Shown piece after piece: positions 18,508 to 27,117 of a stretch of 32,544 bases of DNA; the stretch's first letter is position 1, and every line of letters starts with the position of its first letter. The translations under genes and the position numbers were made by a program. Origin of the DNA: Acidobacteriota bacterium (lineage in GTDB: Bacteria > Acidobacteriota > Blastocatellia > Chloracidobacteriales > Chloracidobacteriaceae); contig JACQXX010000163.1 in assembly GCA_016208495.1 (NCBI GenBank), positions 1 through 32,544 on the forward strand. Reading direction: 5' to 3'. Under the pieces are notes generated by a model. That model made no database searches. It saw only the letters and a program-made list of their open reading frames with translations, and was not told the origin of the DNA.

Positions 18508-18725
18508 GATTTTTCAGCCAGGGACAAGGCATATTCCTCCAATTCCTCAATCGTCCCGTCGCTGGCGATCAGGTACGACTCGCCATCAGACACTTCAAAG
18601 AGCAAATTTTCCCCACAGGTTGTGAGAATCCGAAAAACCTTTTGATCATCATCAGTTTGGGCAATGTAGCGCGACCCTAAAACAGCGGCTTCTTTGCCGA
18701 GATGGATACGGTCATGCAGTTGCAT
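18498..18725 (-). CDS. Small conserved-looking hypothetical protein
   Basis: 75 aa, acidic. GAGGAA lies 5 bases before the ATG, which supports translation. The sequence (RIHLGKEAAVLGSRYIAQTDDDQKVFRIL..., then IASDGTIEELEEYALSLAEKSLG) has no motif I can name. It predicts a short beta-rich part followed by a helix. Its TGA stop falls inside a TTCAGCCC repeat unit. It is convergent with the sigma factor and divergent from the GntR cluster. Confidence 0.65.
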   Translation of the reverse strand: MQLHDRIHLGKEAAVLGSRYIAQTDDDQKVFRILTTCGENLLFEVSDGESYLIASDGTIEELEEYALSLAEKSLG

Positions 18726-18840
18726 GGAAATTCCTCACTTGACAGATTTCTACCTCAGGTGTATTACATCACTAGCACACCAGTACAGTAATACAGTAGT
18801 ACAGTACCACTCTTTCATAAAACAGGTTTGAGAATTGCCG

Positions 18841-19329
18841 ATGAGCACCGTTCAACTTCGCATCAAGATTGATCCAGCCCTGGCGCTTCCACTGTGGAAA
18901 CAGGTGGAGCAGGGATTCCGCACCTTGATTTTGGATGGGGTGCTCCAGTCGGAGTCAATCCTTCCAGGTTCGGCAGAACTGGCCAAACAGCTTGGAATCA
19001 ACCCGGCAGCAACCGCAAAAGCCTATCATAACTTGCTCGCTGCCGGTCTCCTGGAAAATCGGAGGTGGGGCGAAGTGACCGTGGTGGATTTTCAACAACT
19101 CCCGCTTTCAGACCATCGCCAGTTGCTGTTACGCGAAGGCGCCCGCGAGTTTGCCGTTGTTGCCTATCGCGAAAATTGCTCAGAAGCCGAAACCATCGCC
19201 TGTTTGAATGAAGAATTGAGAATGAAGGATGAAGAAAAACGCACCTTGATTGCGGCCAATGATTTTCTTCGCCCCTTTGAGCCAGTGAACAACCGGACCA
19301 AACACCATATCGAAAACCCTGAACCCTGA
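18841..19329 (+). CDS. GntR-family (YtrA-type) transcriptional regulator
   Basis: 162 aa from the ATG at 18841; a TTG at 18835 is also in frame. The N-terminal winged helix has the YtrA-like opening (IDPALALPLWKQVEQGFRTLI) and the helix-turn-helix block ELAKQLGINPAATAKAYHNLLAAGLL. The part matching the wing (RRWGEVTVV) departs from the usual GEGTFV, so DNA binding may be altered. The short helical C-terminal region is typical of YtrA regulators, which control adjacent ABC transporters. The TGA stop is inside a CCCTGAA heptad array. A direct paralogue follows 83 bases downstream. Confidence 0.85.
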   Translation: MSTVQLRIKIDPALALPLWKQVEQGFRTLILDGVLQSESILPGSAELAKQLGINPAATAKAYHNLLAAGLLENRRWGEVTVVDFQQLPLSDHRQLLLREGAREFAVVAYRENCSEAETIACLNEELRMKDEEKRTLIAANDFLRPFEPVNNRTKHHIENPEP

Positions 19330-19408
19330 ACCCCAGTTGCAGACCGTAAACAACCTGCCTCAATTCAACCACCGCTCCGCGGCGAAAACCCTGAACCCTG
19401 AACCCTAA
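19317..19408 (+). repeat. Two short CCCTGAA heptad arrays
   Basis: CCCTGAA units at 19317-19323 and 19324-19330, and again at 19389-19395 and 19396-19402 followed by CCCTAA. The first array contains the stop codon of the upstream regulator (19327-19329). The second fills the position where a Shine-Dalgarno site of the next gene (ATG 19413) would be expected. Between them lies unremarkable DNA. Confidence 0.8.
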
Positions 19409-19412
19409 TCCC

Positions 19413-19868
19413 ATGATTCAAACCATCCACATTGATCCAACCAATGCCACCCCAATCTGGAAGCAGATCGAAGAAAACGTTCGTCATCTGGTCGCTTCCG
19501 AAATTTTGCTGCCTGGGATGCCGATGCCATCAGTTCGGGATCTCTCGAAGGAACTGCGGGTGAATCCGGCGACGGTGGCCAAAGCCTATCAGCGGTTGAC
19601 TGATGCCGGTGTCCTGATGGTCAAACGCGGTGAAGGCACGTTTGTCTCTGAATCACCACCCGTGATGCCAGACGAAAAGCGCAAAGATGTACTGCGCGAG
19701 AGTGCCCGGCGCTATGCGGCGATTGCCGCCACGATTGGCGCCACCCAGGAAGAAGCCATTGACGAACTCAAAAACGCCATGGCGCACACCCGCCTCCGCC
19801 AAAACGAACCTGATCAGGAACCCGAAGATCCAGCCTGGAGAGAATATGGAGCCCATCGCAACCTTTAA
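19413..19868 (+). CDS. GntR-family (YtrA-type) transcriptional regulator
   Basis: 151 aa. The winged helix is well conserved: IDPTNATPIWKQIEENVRHLVAS, then the helix-turn-helix PSVRDLSKELRVNPATVAKAYQRLTDAGVL and the wing KRGEGTFV. The C-terminal tail is short and helical as in YtrA. The gene overlaps the ABC ATPase gene by 23 bases, so the two are translationally coupled. That makes this the most likely direct regulator of the transporter, responding to an unknown ligand, often a cell-envelope antibiotic in this family. The heptad array just upstream leaves no obvious Shine-Dalgarno site. Confidence 0.9.
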   Translation: MIQTIHIDPTNATPIWKQIEENVRHLVASEILLPGMPMPSVRDLSKELRVNPATVAKAYQRLTDAGVLMVKRGEGTFVSESPPVMPDEKRKDVLRESARRYAAIAATIGATQEEAIDELKNAMAHTRLRQNEPDQEPEDPAWREYGAHRNL

Positions 19869-20760
19869 GCATGTGACCATGAAATATGGGTCCAAAGTCG
19901 CCTTGAACGACGTCAGTTTTGAGATCCCACGCGGCGCCGTCTATGCCTTGCTTGGGCGCAACGGCATGGGCAAATCGTCAGCCATTAAATGTATGCTCGG
20001 TCATCAAAAGCAAACCCAGGGGCAGATTTCTGTCTTTGGTATGGATAGCTGGAAACAACGCACCCGGATTTTGGAACGGGTCGGCGTCGTTCCTGAAGAG
20101 CCGGACGCCCCACCCGATATGACCCCGCTCCAACTGGCCAGGTTTTGTGCCGAACTCTATCCGACCTGGGACACAGCCGGCGTCGAAGCACGCTTTGCCA
20201 GATTTAAAATTGCCCCCAAAGCCCGCTTTAAGGATTTGTCCAAGGGCCAAAAAGCGCAGGTGATGATGTCGCTGGCGCTTGGGTCGCAACCGGAATTGAT
20301 GGTGCTTGACGATCCGACTCTGGGGCTGGATGTGGTCGCCCGCAAGGAGTTTTTTGAAGAACTGATTTCCGAACTGGCTGACCGGGGGATCACGGTGTTG
20401 ATCACGACCCACGATCTGGCTGGGATTGAACCGCTGGCCGATCACATCGGCATTTTGAAAGACGGGCGGCTGGCCATCAATGACACTGTCGAAAACCTGA
20501 AAGCCCGCTTCCGGCGCATTCACTGCACCCACCAGACGTCGCTGGCTGCCAATGGGTTGAGCGATGCGCTCGAACCGCTCCAATTGATTCGAACCAAACG
20601 CTTTGGCTGGGGCATGGAAGCCATTGTCGCCAAATTTGACCGTGCTGTGCTCGAACGCTTTTACCATTCCCAACTGACGCTCGTGCCCGAAGTCGTCCCC
20701 ATGACGCTGGAAGAAATCTTTGCCGCCGTGGTCGAAACCGAAGAAGGAGTTGCCCAATGA
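19846..20760 (+). CDS. ABC transporter ATP-binding protein (YtrB-like)
   Basis: 304 aa. The start ATG at 19846 has GGAG close upstream and lies inside the end of the regulator gene. Walker A is GRNGMGKS (37-44), the signature is LSKGQ (131-135), Walker B is LMVLDDP (151-157), and the H-loop His is at 189. The residue after the Walker B Asp is Asp156 instead of the usual Glu, a known variation in this subgroup that may slow hydrolysis. The protein supplies energy at the cytoplasmic face for the two permeases encoded next. Its stop overlaps the first permease start (ATGA at 20757-20760). Confidence 0.93.
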   Translation: MEPIATFKHVTMKYGSKVALNDVSFEIPRGAVYALLGRNGMGKSSAIKCMLGHQKQTQGQISVFGMDSWKQRTRILERVGVVPEEPDAPPDMTPLQLARFCAELYPTWDTAGVEARFARFKIAPKARFKDLSKGQKAQVMMSLALGSQPELMVLDDPTLGLDVVARKEFFEELISELADRGITVLITTHDLAGIEPLADHIGILKDGRLAINDTVENLKARFRRIHCTHQTSLAANGLSDALEPLQLIRTKRFGWGMEAIVAKFDRAVLERFYHSQLTLVPEVVPMTLEEIFAAVVETEEGVAQ

Positions 20761-22880
20761 AATACTTGAAAATGATCTATGCTGTTGCTCGCCGTGAAGT
20801 GATTGAACGCCGCACTATTTTTGCCCTGGCCCTGGTAGTCGGGCTGATGGCAATATCCTGGCCATTTGTGTTTGGATTTTTGAATGCCGAAAACTTAAGT
20901 TCGACCTGGCCTGACATGAGCGCTGTGAGTGGGTTGTTTCTGGGATTGTTCCTTAGTTTTGGGGTTGCATTTCTCAGCGGGGTTGGCCTGTTTGGTCGGG
21001 ATCTGTCTGAAAAACGCATTGGGTTTTATTTTTCCCGCCCGATCCCGGCATTGGCTCTATGGACCGGCAAAATACTGGCCGGGTGGACGCTGATTATTGG
21101 ATCATTTTTGGTAACACTGACGCCAACTTTTCTGGTCGGCGCCAATCCGCTCAAAGGTCTTTTGGAATTGTCCAATAATGGTCAAGGCATTCTATTACTT
21201 CTGCTTCCCTTGTTGCTGTTTGGGATTGGACTGATGGCCAGCATTGCGTTTCGTTCCCGTTCACGCTGGCTTGTTTTTGACCTGGTGGCAATTCCTCTCC
21301 TTCTGTTGCTATTGAGTGCCGGCCTGTTTCCGCTCTATCGAGTGTATGCTGAAGACTTAATGTTCAAGGCGCTGATTGGTTTTGGGTTAATTGCCGGAAT
21401 CGGAATGCTCCTGGCTTCGGCGATCAGTACGATCCAGGGTCGAACCAGTTTGATTCAGACGCACCGGGTGATTTCACTCGCGCTCTGTACTGTGTTGTTG
21501 ATTGGTGCCGGTTCAGTACAGGTCTATGCCCGATGGGCCCTGGCAGTCACTCCAGCCGATATCGAGTCGGTTATCTTTGGGCTTGTTATTCATCCAAACT
21601 GGGTTTTGGTGGGCGGCACTATTTCCAATCGTGAGCGATATTACCCAACTTTTCTCTATAACATTCCAACTGGCCAGATGACATCACTGGAAATTGGGCA
21701 GTATGATTTACCAACGATTGCCTGTTCGAAAGATGGTCAGCGTTGTGCCTGGATTGCCCCATCCCGAAAGCTTCCAATGTTTTCGGGCTCACAGCCAGAA
21801 ACGGGAATGCTCACGATTCTTGATTCCACCACCAAAACCGTGAATCAGAAAATCCAATCGAACCTGGAGTTTTCAATTGGAACCAATCTCGTTTTCTCTC
21901 CAGATGGAAAATGGCTGGTGGCTGCCAGTCAGGAACGGGTTGAGTTCATTGATTTTCAAACTCGACGGATTACCAATCAGTTGACCGTTCCGTTTGAACT
22001 CCAAAAAGAAGGGTTTCTTCAAGTTAATAAAGCCATCTTTGTTTCACCTGAGGTTTTGCGGCTCTACCGGGCACACCCGAAAAAACAAGGGCATCAGATC
22101 CTGGAATTTAACCTCACCACTCGTGAATTCAAGGAAACCGGATTTCTGCTCAAAGATCTGCCTCAGGAAGTAAGCCTGCTCAATAGTTCATCAGTGAATG
22201 GGTTTGCCCGGTTCCCCCGGTTTTGTGACTCAATTGATCGTGCCTTTATTTCACTGCCAGCTCAACCCAACCCAGAATCCCCAGTATCGGTCGTTTCCAG
22301 CTCTTACAAAAATAAGTCTGAGGAAATTTATGCCACTCGGGTTTTTGACTCCCGAACGGGTCAGCATTTGTTTTCCTTACCTGCGGTGGATACTAATTTC
22401 TATGGGGTTTCAGCGCTGGCACTCTCTGACAAACGGACGGTGCAACTGGTTTGGAAAAAAGGGGTCATCCCAGTTACCCCGGAAGTTCCAACCGCGTTCC
22501 TGCAAGTCTTTTCAGCAGACGGCATCCTTGAGCGAACAATTTCGTTGGAAAAGGTGAATGAATTTCAAGGCCATTCCAGCTATGAGATTCATGGCGAAAC
22601 ATCAAGCGGAAAAGTACTTTTGCTTTCAACGACTAAAAGCCCTCAAAAACAGGACCTCACAAAGTTTTCCGTCATTGACTGTACCACTGGGGAAATTCAG
22701 GAGAAATCACGCTCTCACTCAAGTTTTCAGGGAATGATCTGGTGGTATCTCAAAGGCTCGGCAGAGGAGAACGAAACCAGGCTTTTTCTTGAACGACCAG
22801 GTCGAGGAAAACCGAAATCGCTGATTTATTTCAACCCGGAAACAGGCGAAAAGCGAACACTGATTGGCGCGAAAAACTGA
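20757..22880 (+). CDS. ABC-2 type permease with large C-terminal propeller-like domain
   Basis: 707 aa. The first 260 residues contain about seven membrane helices (around 16-40, 55-85, 100-128, 142-165, 169-195, 201-225, 236-260). The conserved ABC-2 element GLFGRDLSEKRIGFYFSRP lies after the second. With the N-terminus inside, seven helices place the remaining 440 residues outside the membrane. That part is soluble and beta-rich, with propeller-like repeats such as LVFSPDGKWLVAASQERVEFIDFQTRRI. Permease and domain are one uninterrupted frame. It is translationally coupled to the ATPase and 97 bases upstream of a paralogue. The likely role is export or envelope sensing; the substrate is unknown. 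Confidence 0.85.
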   Translation: MKYLKMIYAVARREVIERRTIFALALVVGLMAISWPFVFGFLNAENLSSTWPDMSAVSGLFLGLFLSFGVAFLSGVGLFGRDLSEKRIGFYFSRPIPALALWTGKILAGWTLIIGSFLVTLTPTFLVGANPLKGLLELSNNGQGILLLLLPLLLFGIGLMASIAFRSRSRWLVFDLVAIPLLLLLLSAGLFPLYRVYAEDLMFKALIGFGLIAGIGMLLASAISTIQGRTSLIQTHRVISLALCTVLLIGAGSVQVYARWALAVTPADIESVIFGLVIHPNWVLVGGTISNRERYYPTFLYNIPTGQMTSLEIGQYDLPTIACSKDGQRCAWIAPSRKLPMFSGSQPETGMLTILDSTTKTVNQKIQSNLEFSIGTNLVFSPDGKWLVAASQERVEFIDFQTRRITNQLTVPFELQKEGFLQVNKAIFVSPEVLRLYRAHPKKQGHQILEFNLTTREFKETGFLLKDLPQEVSLLNSSSVNGFARFPRFCDSIDRAFISLPAQPNPESPVSVVSSSYKNKSEEIYATRVFDSRTGQHLFSLPAVDTNFYGVSALALSDKRTVQLVWKKGVIPVTPEVPTAFLQVFSADGILERTISLEKVNEFQGHSSYEIHGETSSGKVLLLSTTKSPQKQDLTKFSVIDCTTGEIQEKSRSHSSFQGMIWWYLKGSAEENETRLFLERPGRGKPKSLIYFNPETGEKRTLIGAKN

Positions 22881-22901
22881 TCCTGAACCCTCAAATCACC
22901 C

Positions 22902-22940
22902 GGAAGGTGCCCGCCAATTTCATATTGGCAGGCATCTTCC
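22902..22940 (+). promoter_or_regulatory. Stem-loop between the two permease genes
   Basis: GGAAGGTGCCCGCCAAT at 22902-22918 pairs with ATTGGCAGGCATCTTCC at 22924-22940 with two mismatched positions around a 5-base loop. No T-run follows, so it is more likely a stability or attenuation hairpin than a full terminator. It could adjust the ratio of the two permeases. Confidence 0.6.
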
Positions 22941-22977
22941 GATTTTGCGCTGGTAATCCTTTTGGAGACAAACCGGC

Positions 22978-25128
22978 ATGAAGCACGTGAAAATTATCCT
23001 CACTCTGGCCAATCGGCAACTGGTTGAGAATCGCGCCATCTTTGCACTGGCATTGATCTGTGGGCTGGCCACGCTGGCGCTTCCGTTTGTGATTGGGACT
23101 TCAACTAAAGCACCCGATCAAAGGGAATTTCTGGAGAATATTCGGGCTGGGGCCCAGTTGCTGGGAATGGTGGTGAGTTATGGCGTCGCCTTTTACACCG
23201 GGCTTTCCCTGTTTGGCCGTGAGCTTTCTGAAAAGCGAATGGGATTTTTCTTCTCACGTCCGATTTCAGCCACTGCACTCTGGATTGGGAAACTGCTTGG
23301 CGCGTGGCTGCTGATTGTCGGTTCGCTGTTGCTGGTGTGTTTGCCTGCAATCCTGATGGATGCCAATCCTTTTCTTCTGCGGGAAAAAGTTGGCTGGCCG
23401 GTGCTCACGTTCGGGGCAGGAGTACTGCCCTTCTTGTTTTGTCTGGGACTGACCACGAGCATTGCTTTCCGGTCGAAATCCTGGTGGCTGACAGTTGATC
23501 TGGTGTCTCTGATGATAACAACTCTGCTGGTCGGGCTCGGAGCTGACCGGTTAGTGCAGGAAGGCGCTCTACTGCCACTCATTTTTGGCGGTCTGTTTTT
23601 TTTCGTTGTGGCCATGACCGGCATGCTGGTGGCTTCCCGAATCAGCCTTGGCCAGGGCCGAACCAGCCTGCGGTCGGTGCATCGGGTGATGTCGCTGTGC
23701 CTCTGGTCAATTGTATTTCTCGGAGTCGGTCTCTTTGACGGCTACACCCGCTGGGTCATCAGTGTGACCCCAGATGATTTCACCCAACTCCGCAATGTCA
23801 GCCCGATTTCAAACGGCTGGTTTCTGATTGATGGACAGGTCCGCTACCGGCCCGATTATGTGCCAAAGCTATTACACAATCCGCTCACGGGTCAGTTCGT
23901 CAGGGTCGGGGATCTCGACACAGAGTACTCTTTCCCATCGGTTTCACCCAATGGTCAATATGCCACGTGGGTTCACATCCCCCGGTACCGAAAGCCGGAA
24001 GACTCAGGTGGGCCATACTCTGGAAATCTGATTTTGTGTCGTCTGGAAGGAGCAACTCCCAAACCCCAAACCACCAGTCTGGTCTATCCATCAAACACAC
24101 ACTTTGAATTTTCTCCAGATGGTGCATCAGTCGCCGCCATTACCCCAGATCGAGTTGAATTGATTTCCCTCCAGTCTCATCGAATCATCAACCAGTTTTC
24201 CATCCCCGGTGAATTACAGAAAGAGGGTGAGATGTTTCTTCGCAAAGCGGTCTTTCCCTCACCTGAAATTCTGAGATTGTACCGGTCAGCATACCGAAGT
24301 GATCGTTGCCAGATGGTTGAGGTCAACCTGAACACCAAAGCAATAACCCAAACGGGATGGTTGGAAGAAATTGGATATGAAGAACAGCTTATCTATTGCC
24401 CGGTGACTGATCGAATTTCTTACTATTCGTCATTTTCTCAGGATGAATATCACATTGCAGATGGGCGAACCGGGAAACGGATTTTTTCACTTCGAACTGT
24501 TGACCAGGATTCTGGCCCAGAACCCTGGGTTGTTGTACTTTCAGATGGACGATATGCTCAGTTGATCCCTGAAGAGGTAAAAGTTCCCGCCACCGAACCA
24601 GTTCATCTTATTCCTTTTTGGCCGATAGATGGACTAAACTTTCTGGCAATGAAAAAGATACCGACTCCGAATCATAAAGGGCCTTATCAGATACCGGTTT
24701 ATACTTCCAATATCAGATTCAAACTCCTCACTTCAGATGGAAAAGAAGACCAATCCATTCTGTTAAAGCTTGATTCACTTCCATCAGCTTTCAATTCGCT
24801 CTATTTTTGTGGCGAAGTATCACCAGGAAAAGTACTGATGCTTATCAATTCATATGAATCGCTTGAAAAAACAGTTTCCCAATTGTTTTTGATAGATTCT
24901 GTTACTGGTGAAGTTAATCGGAAAACTATATTTAATGAAGCGCGACAAATAGCTCCGCTTGAGGGAAAAGAAGCCCTCATCACAGGCATTCCTGCCTCTG
25001 TGATGAGAGAGTATTTTTATCGAGATGAGTTTTCAGTTTCCCAAATTTCTTATTCTTATATTGACCCAGCCACCGCAAATCGCCGGCAACTTTATGTCCT
25101 CAACTCTTCCAGGTTTATTTACGACTGA
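22978..25128 (+). CDS. ABC-2 type permease with C-terminal propeller-like domain, paralogue
   Basis: 716 aa. It has the same architecture as the preceding gene: N-terminal membrane region with LFGRELSEKRMGFFFSRPISATALWIGKLLGAWLLIVGS, seven predicted helices to about residue 265, then a long soluble domain with FEFSPDGASVAAITPDRVELISLQSHRIINQFSIPGELQKEG. The paralogues match throughout, including DGxxVAAxxxxRVExIxxQxxRIxNQ, so the fusion predates the duplication. Together the two could form a heterodimeric channel with the single ATPase. GGAG lies 12 bases upstream of the ATG. The 3' end is somewhat AT-richer than the 5' end. Confidence 0.85.
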   Translation: MKHVKIILTLANRQLVENRAIFALALICGLATLALPFVIGTSTKAPDQREFLENIRAGAQLLGMVVSYGVAFYTGLSLFGRELSEKRMGFFFSRPISATALWIGKLLGAWLLIVGSLLLVCLPAILMDANPFLLREKVGWPVLTFGAGVLPFLFCLGLTTSIAFRSKSWWLTVDLVSLMITTLLVGLGADRLVQEGALLPLIFGGLFFFVVAMTGMLVASRISLGQGRTSLRSVHRVMSLCLWSIVFLGVGLFDGYTRWVISVTPDDFTQLRNVSPISNGWFLIDGQVRYRPDYVPKLLHNPLTGQFVRVGDLDTEYSFPSVSPNGQYATWVHIPRYRKPEDSGGPYSGNLILCRLEGATPKPQTTSLVYPSNTHFEFSPDGASVAAITPDRVELISLQSHRIINQFSIPGELQKEGEMFLRKAVFPSPEILRLYRSAYRSDRCQMVEVNLNTKAITQTGWLEEIGYEEQLIYCPVTDRISYYSSFSQDEYHIADGRTGKRIFSLRTVDQDSGPEPWVVVLSDGRYAQLIPEEVKVPATEPVHLIPFWPIDGLNFLAMKKIPTPNHKGPYQIPVYTSNIRFKLLTSDGKEDQSILLKLDSLPSAFNSLYFCGEVSPGKVLMLINSYESLEKTVSQLFLIDSVTGEVNRKTIFNEARQIAPLEGKEALITGIPASVMREYFYRDEFSVSQISYSYIDPATANRRQLYVLNSSRFIYD

Positions 25129-25186
25129 GCGATTGACTACACCATATCGTGTAGTCCCTTCCGCAGATCGTTTTGTTTGATCGCTC
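25127..25186 (+). terminator. Nested hairpin after the second permease gene
   Basis: The outer pair GAGCGAT (25127-25133) / ATCGCTC (25180-25186) encloses an 8-bp hairpin GACTACAC-CATATC-GTGTAGTC (25135-25156). The left outer arm includes the last two bases of the TGA stop. There is a T-rich run (TTTTGTTTG) inside the outer loop after the inner hairpin. It may end the operon transcript. Confidence 0.4.
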
Positions 25187-25605
25187 GACTTCCTGCATCC
25201 ACCTTGTGTTCAGCCAGGGGTTGGATTTTCCCAAGTCACGTCATTCCTGCCTTTATAAGACCAATTTGCAATGAAATCTCCGTATTAGAAAACGGCCAAG
25301 TGATTCAATCAAATAATGTTAGTGAACTACTGACTACTGACTACTGACTACAAACTGGTATACGCAATTGACCTGACTCCCCTTTCCAACCCGGAATTTC
25401 ATCTGATCTGAATAGCCTGCTGGCACGAAAATTGTTCGCTTTTTCAGATGCTTCGCGTCACAATGGTTCGCACTCACAATTTCGCCGAAGCACATTCTCT
25501 CAATCCACTTGATCAAATTTGTCAGAACCGACTCTCCAATGTCATTCAACCGCTCAGAGTGACGTGAGGTGGTTCCTTCCAGGAAGAAAGGTAGGGTCGA
25601 AGCTT
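25187..25605. other. Intergenic region upstream of the FecR-domain gene
   Basis: It holds the inverted family A repeat (25285-25358) and otherwise DNA in which I see no gene. An open frame continues upstream of the FecR start to 25519 but lacks a signal peptide and is not a credible extension. The FecR promoter should lie in 25360-25590; no clear boxes were recognised. Confidence 0.5.
25285..25358 (-). repeat. Dispersed 74-bp intergenic repeat, family A, copy 2
   Basis: Reverse complement of the family A copy at 5529-5602, equal in length and with about nine differences by eye. This copy contains three perfect ACTACTG heptads plus a partial one (25326-25351, plus strand), where copy 1 has an interrupted version. 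The repeat lies about 160 bases downstream of the permease stop. Confidence 0.85.
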
Positions 25606-26985
25606 ATGAAATCAATAGCTCGACTATTTCAGATTACGATACTGGCCTGTTTCATCTGTGGCGCCTCGATGGCCGCCACGGCCCAAAGCCGGGATACCTA
25701 TGTGATTTCCGCCCGGGCTGGACTGGTAAACCTGGTATCCGGAACAGTTACCTACCAGCACGCTGGTGAAATGCGCTGGCGCTCGATGGCATCCGTTGAA
25801 GAACTCGGACCCGGTGACCGGGTGCGAACTTCGGCGGGTGGGCGGGTTGAAATCCTGCTCAACCCCGGCTCCTATTTGCGCCTGAATGAAAATTCCGAAT
25901 TTGAATTAACCAATCCTTCATTTGACGACCTTCAAATTTCACTGCTCAGCGGAAATGCGATCATCGAAATGACCGGCACCGATGGCAGCGAAGTCTTTAT
26001 GAAAGTCCTCACGCCCAAACAAACCTTTTCCATCATTGATGATGGCCTCTATCGGGTCAATGTGCTCCCGGATGGAATCAGTGAACTCCTGATCCGGAAA
26101 GGCAAAGCTGCTCTGGCCAGTGATCCATCGAAAAAAATCAAAGATGGACGAAAAATCATTGCCAGCGCCGCTGAACCAACTATTGAAAAATTCGATAAGA
26201 AAAAAGATCAGGACATGTTTGATATGTGGAGCGGCCAGCGAGCTGAACTCCTGGCCACGGCCAATTCCCGCCTGACCGACAATCGGATACTGACCGGAAT
26301 CAATGCCTATCAGGCAGCCGGAAACTATGGATTCGGGTATCGCCCGTTTTATGGCCTCTGGCTCTATGACCCATTCCTGAGCGGCTATTCGTTCTTCCCG
26401 TTTTACAGTAGCTGGTTCTCACCCTATGGGTTTAACTACTCGATCTGCTACGGCCTGCCGTGGTGGTACTATCGGCCATTGCCATACGGATATTTTCCAA
26501 ATGGATATGGCGGAACTGGTGCGGGCACTGGAACCGGCACTGGCACTGGCACTGGCGGAACATCAGCCGGGAACGACTCGAAGTTTACCGTTGCACCACC
26601 GGTTCGCATCCGGCCAACCCTGACTGGGGGAACCCCAGGTGTCACAACCACCAAAAACAACAAAACGACCCTGCCGACCAGTGCGGGACAAACCCTGCCG
26701 ACCGTGAGTGGGAGTGCAGCTTCAACAACATCAATCCGACCAACATCGGATAAAAAACCACGTGAATTTCCAACACCAGCCCAGGCAATCTCGATTCGTT
26801 CAACGTTGGACAGCATGGCCAATTCTGAACGGGGATATACTGGCGGTGGCTATACCGGATCTTCGGCAACCTCAACTGGCAGAGGCGGTGGCGGTGCCGG
26901 TCGTGTAACAGCCGCTCCTTCAGCCGGCAGCACCCCTCGCCCAACCAACACCACCCTGAGTCCAGGGCGGACACGCAACAATTAA
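25606..26985 (+). CDS. Exported FecR-domain protein with Tyr/Gly-rich tail
   Basis: 459 aa from the ATG at 25606, preceded by AGGTAGGG. A signal peptide (MKSIARLFQITILACFICGASMAATAQ in two overlapping readings) ends near AQ-S. A FecR-like domain follows at about 35-165 (GTVTYQHAGEMRWRSM...LGPGDRVRTSAGGRVEILLNPGSYLRLNENSEFEL). It is not the iron-signalling type with a cytoplasmic anti-sigma part, so it probably acts as an external structural or binding domain. The middle (about 250-300) is rich in Tyr, Phe, Trp and Pro. The tail is low-complexity Gly/Thr/Ser/Pro with a GTGTGTG run. The TAA stop lies at the very end of a family B repeat. Expected location: periplasm or cell surface. Confidence 0.83.
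   Translation: MKSIARLFQITILACFICGASMAATAQSRDTYVISARAGLVNLVSGTVTYQHAGEMRWRSMASVEELGPGDRVRTSAGGRVEILLNPGSYLRLNENSEFELTNPSFDDLQISLLSGNAIIEMTGTDGSEVFMKVLTPKQTFSIIDDGLYRVNVLPDGISELLIRKGKAALASDPSKKIKDGRKIIASAAEPTIEKFDKKKDQDMFDMWSGQRAELLATANSRLTDNRILTGINAYQAAGNYGFGYRPFYGLWLYDPFLSGYSFFPFYSSWFSPYGFNYSICYGLPWWYYRPLPYGYFPNGYGGTGAGTGTGTGTGTGGTSAGNDSKFTVAPPVRIRPTLTGGTPGVTTTKNNKTTLPTSAGQTLPTVSGSAASTTSIRPTSDKKPREFPTPAQAISIRSTLDSMANSERGYTGGGYTGSSATSTGRGGGGAGRVTAAPSAGSTPRPTNTTLSPGRTRNN
26512..26559 (+). repeat. In-frame hexanucleotide run in the FecR-domain gene
   Basis: GGCACT and near variants (GGAACT, GGAACC) repeat in a 48-base stretch, with the last three GGCACT units adjacent (26536-26553). They encode alternating Gly and Thr. 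The unit is a multiple of three, so length changes would alter the linker but not the frame. Confidence 0.75.
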
Positions 26986-27084
26986 ACCAATTTGGGCTGA
27001 GGGTATCGGGCTAAGGGCTGAGGGAAATACATTTTTATCAGTCACTTAGCTCCTCAGAAATGCGAGCATTTGATTCCAAAATGG
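26982..27084 (-). repeat. MITE-like repeat family B, copy 2
   Basis: Reverse-oriented copy of the element at 27200-27302, and also similar to 5634-5735. Read on the minus strand it runs from CCCATTTTGGAATC, through AGCTAAGTGACTGATA and CCCGATACCCTCAGCCC, to ATTGGTTTAA. The final TTAA overlaps the TAA stop codon of the FecR-domain gene (26983-26985), so the element abuts the gene exactly. Confidence 0.85.
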
Positions 27085-27117
27085 GATAAGAGCGAACTCA
27101 GAACTCGCTCAACAGAA

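Noticed and set aside
19978-20757. Long minus-strand open frame opposite the ABC ATPase
   Set aside because: It is the shadow of a clear ATPase gene with all expected motifs.
25285-25358. CRISPR-like array in the ACTACTG repeats
   Set aside because: The units are seven bases without spacers, so this is a tandem repeat and not a CRISPR.
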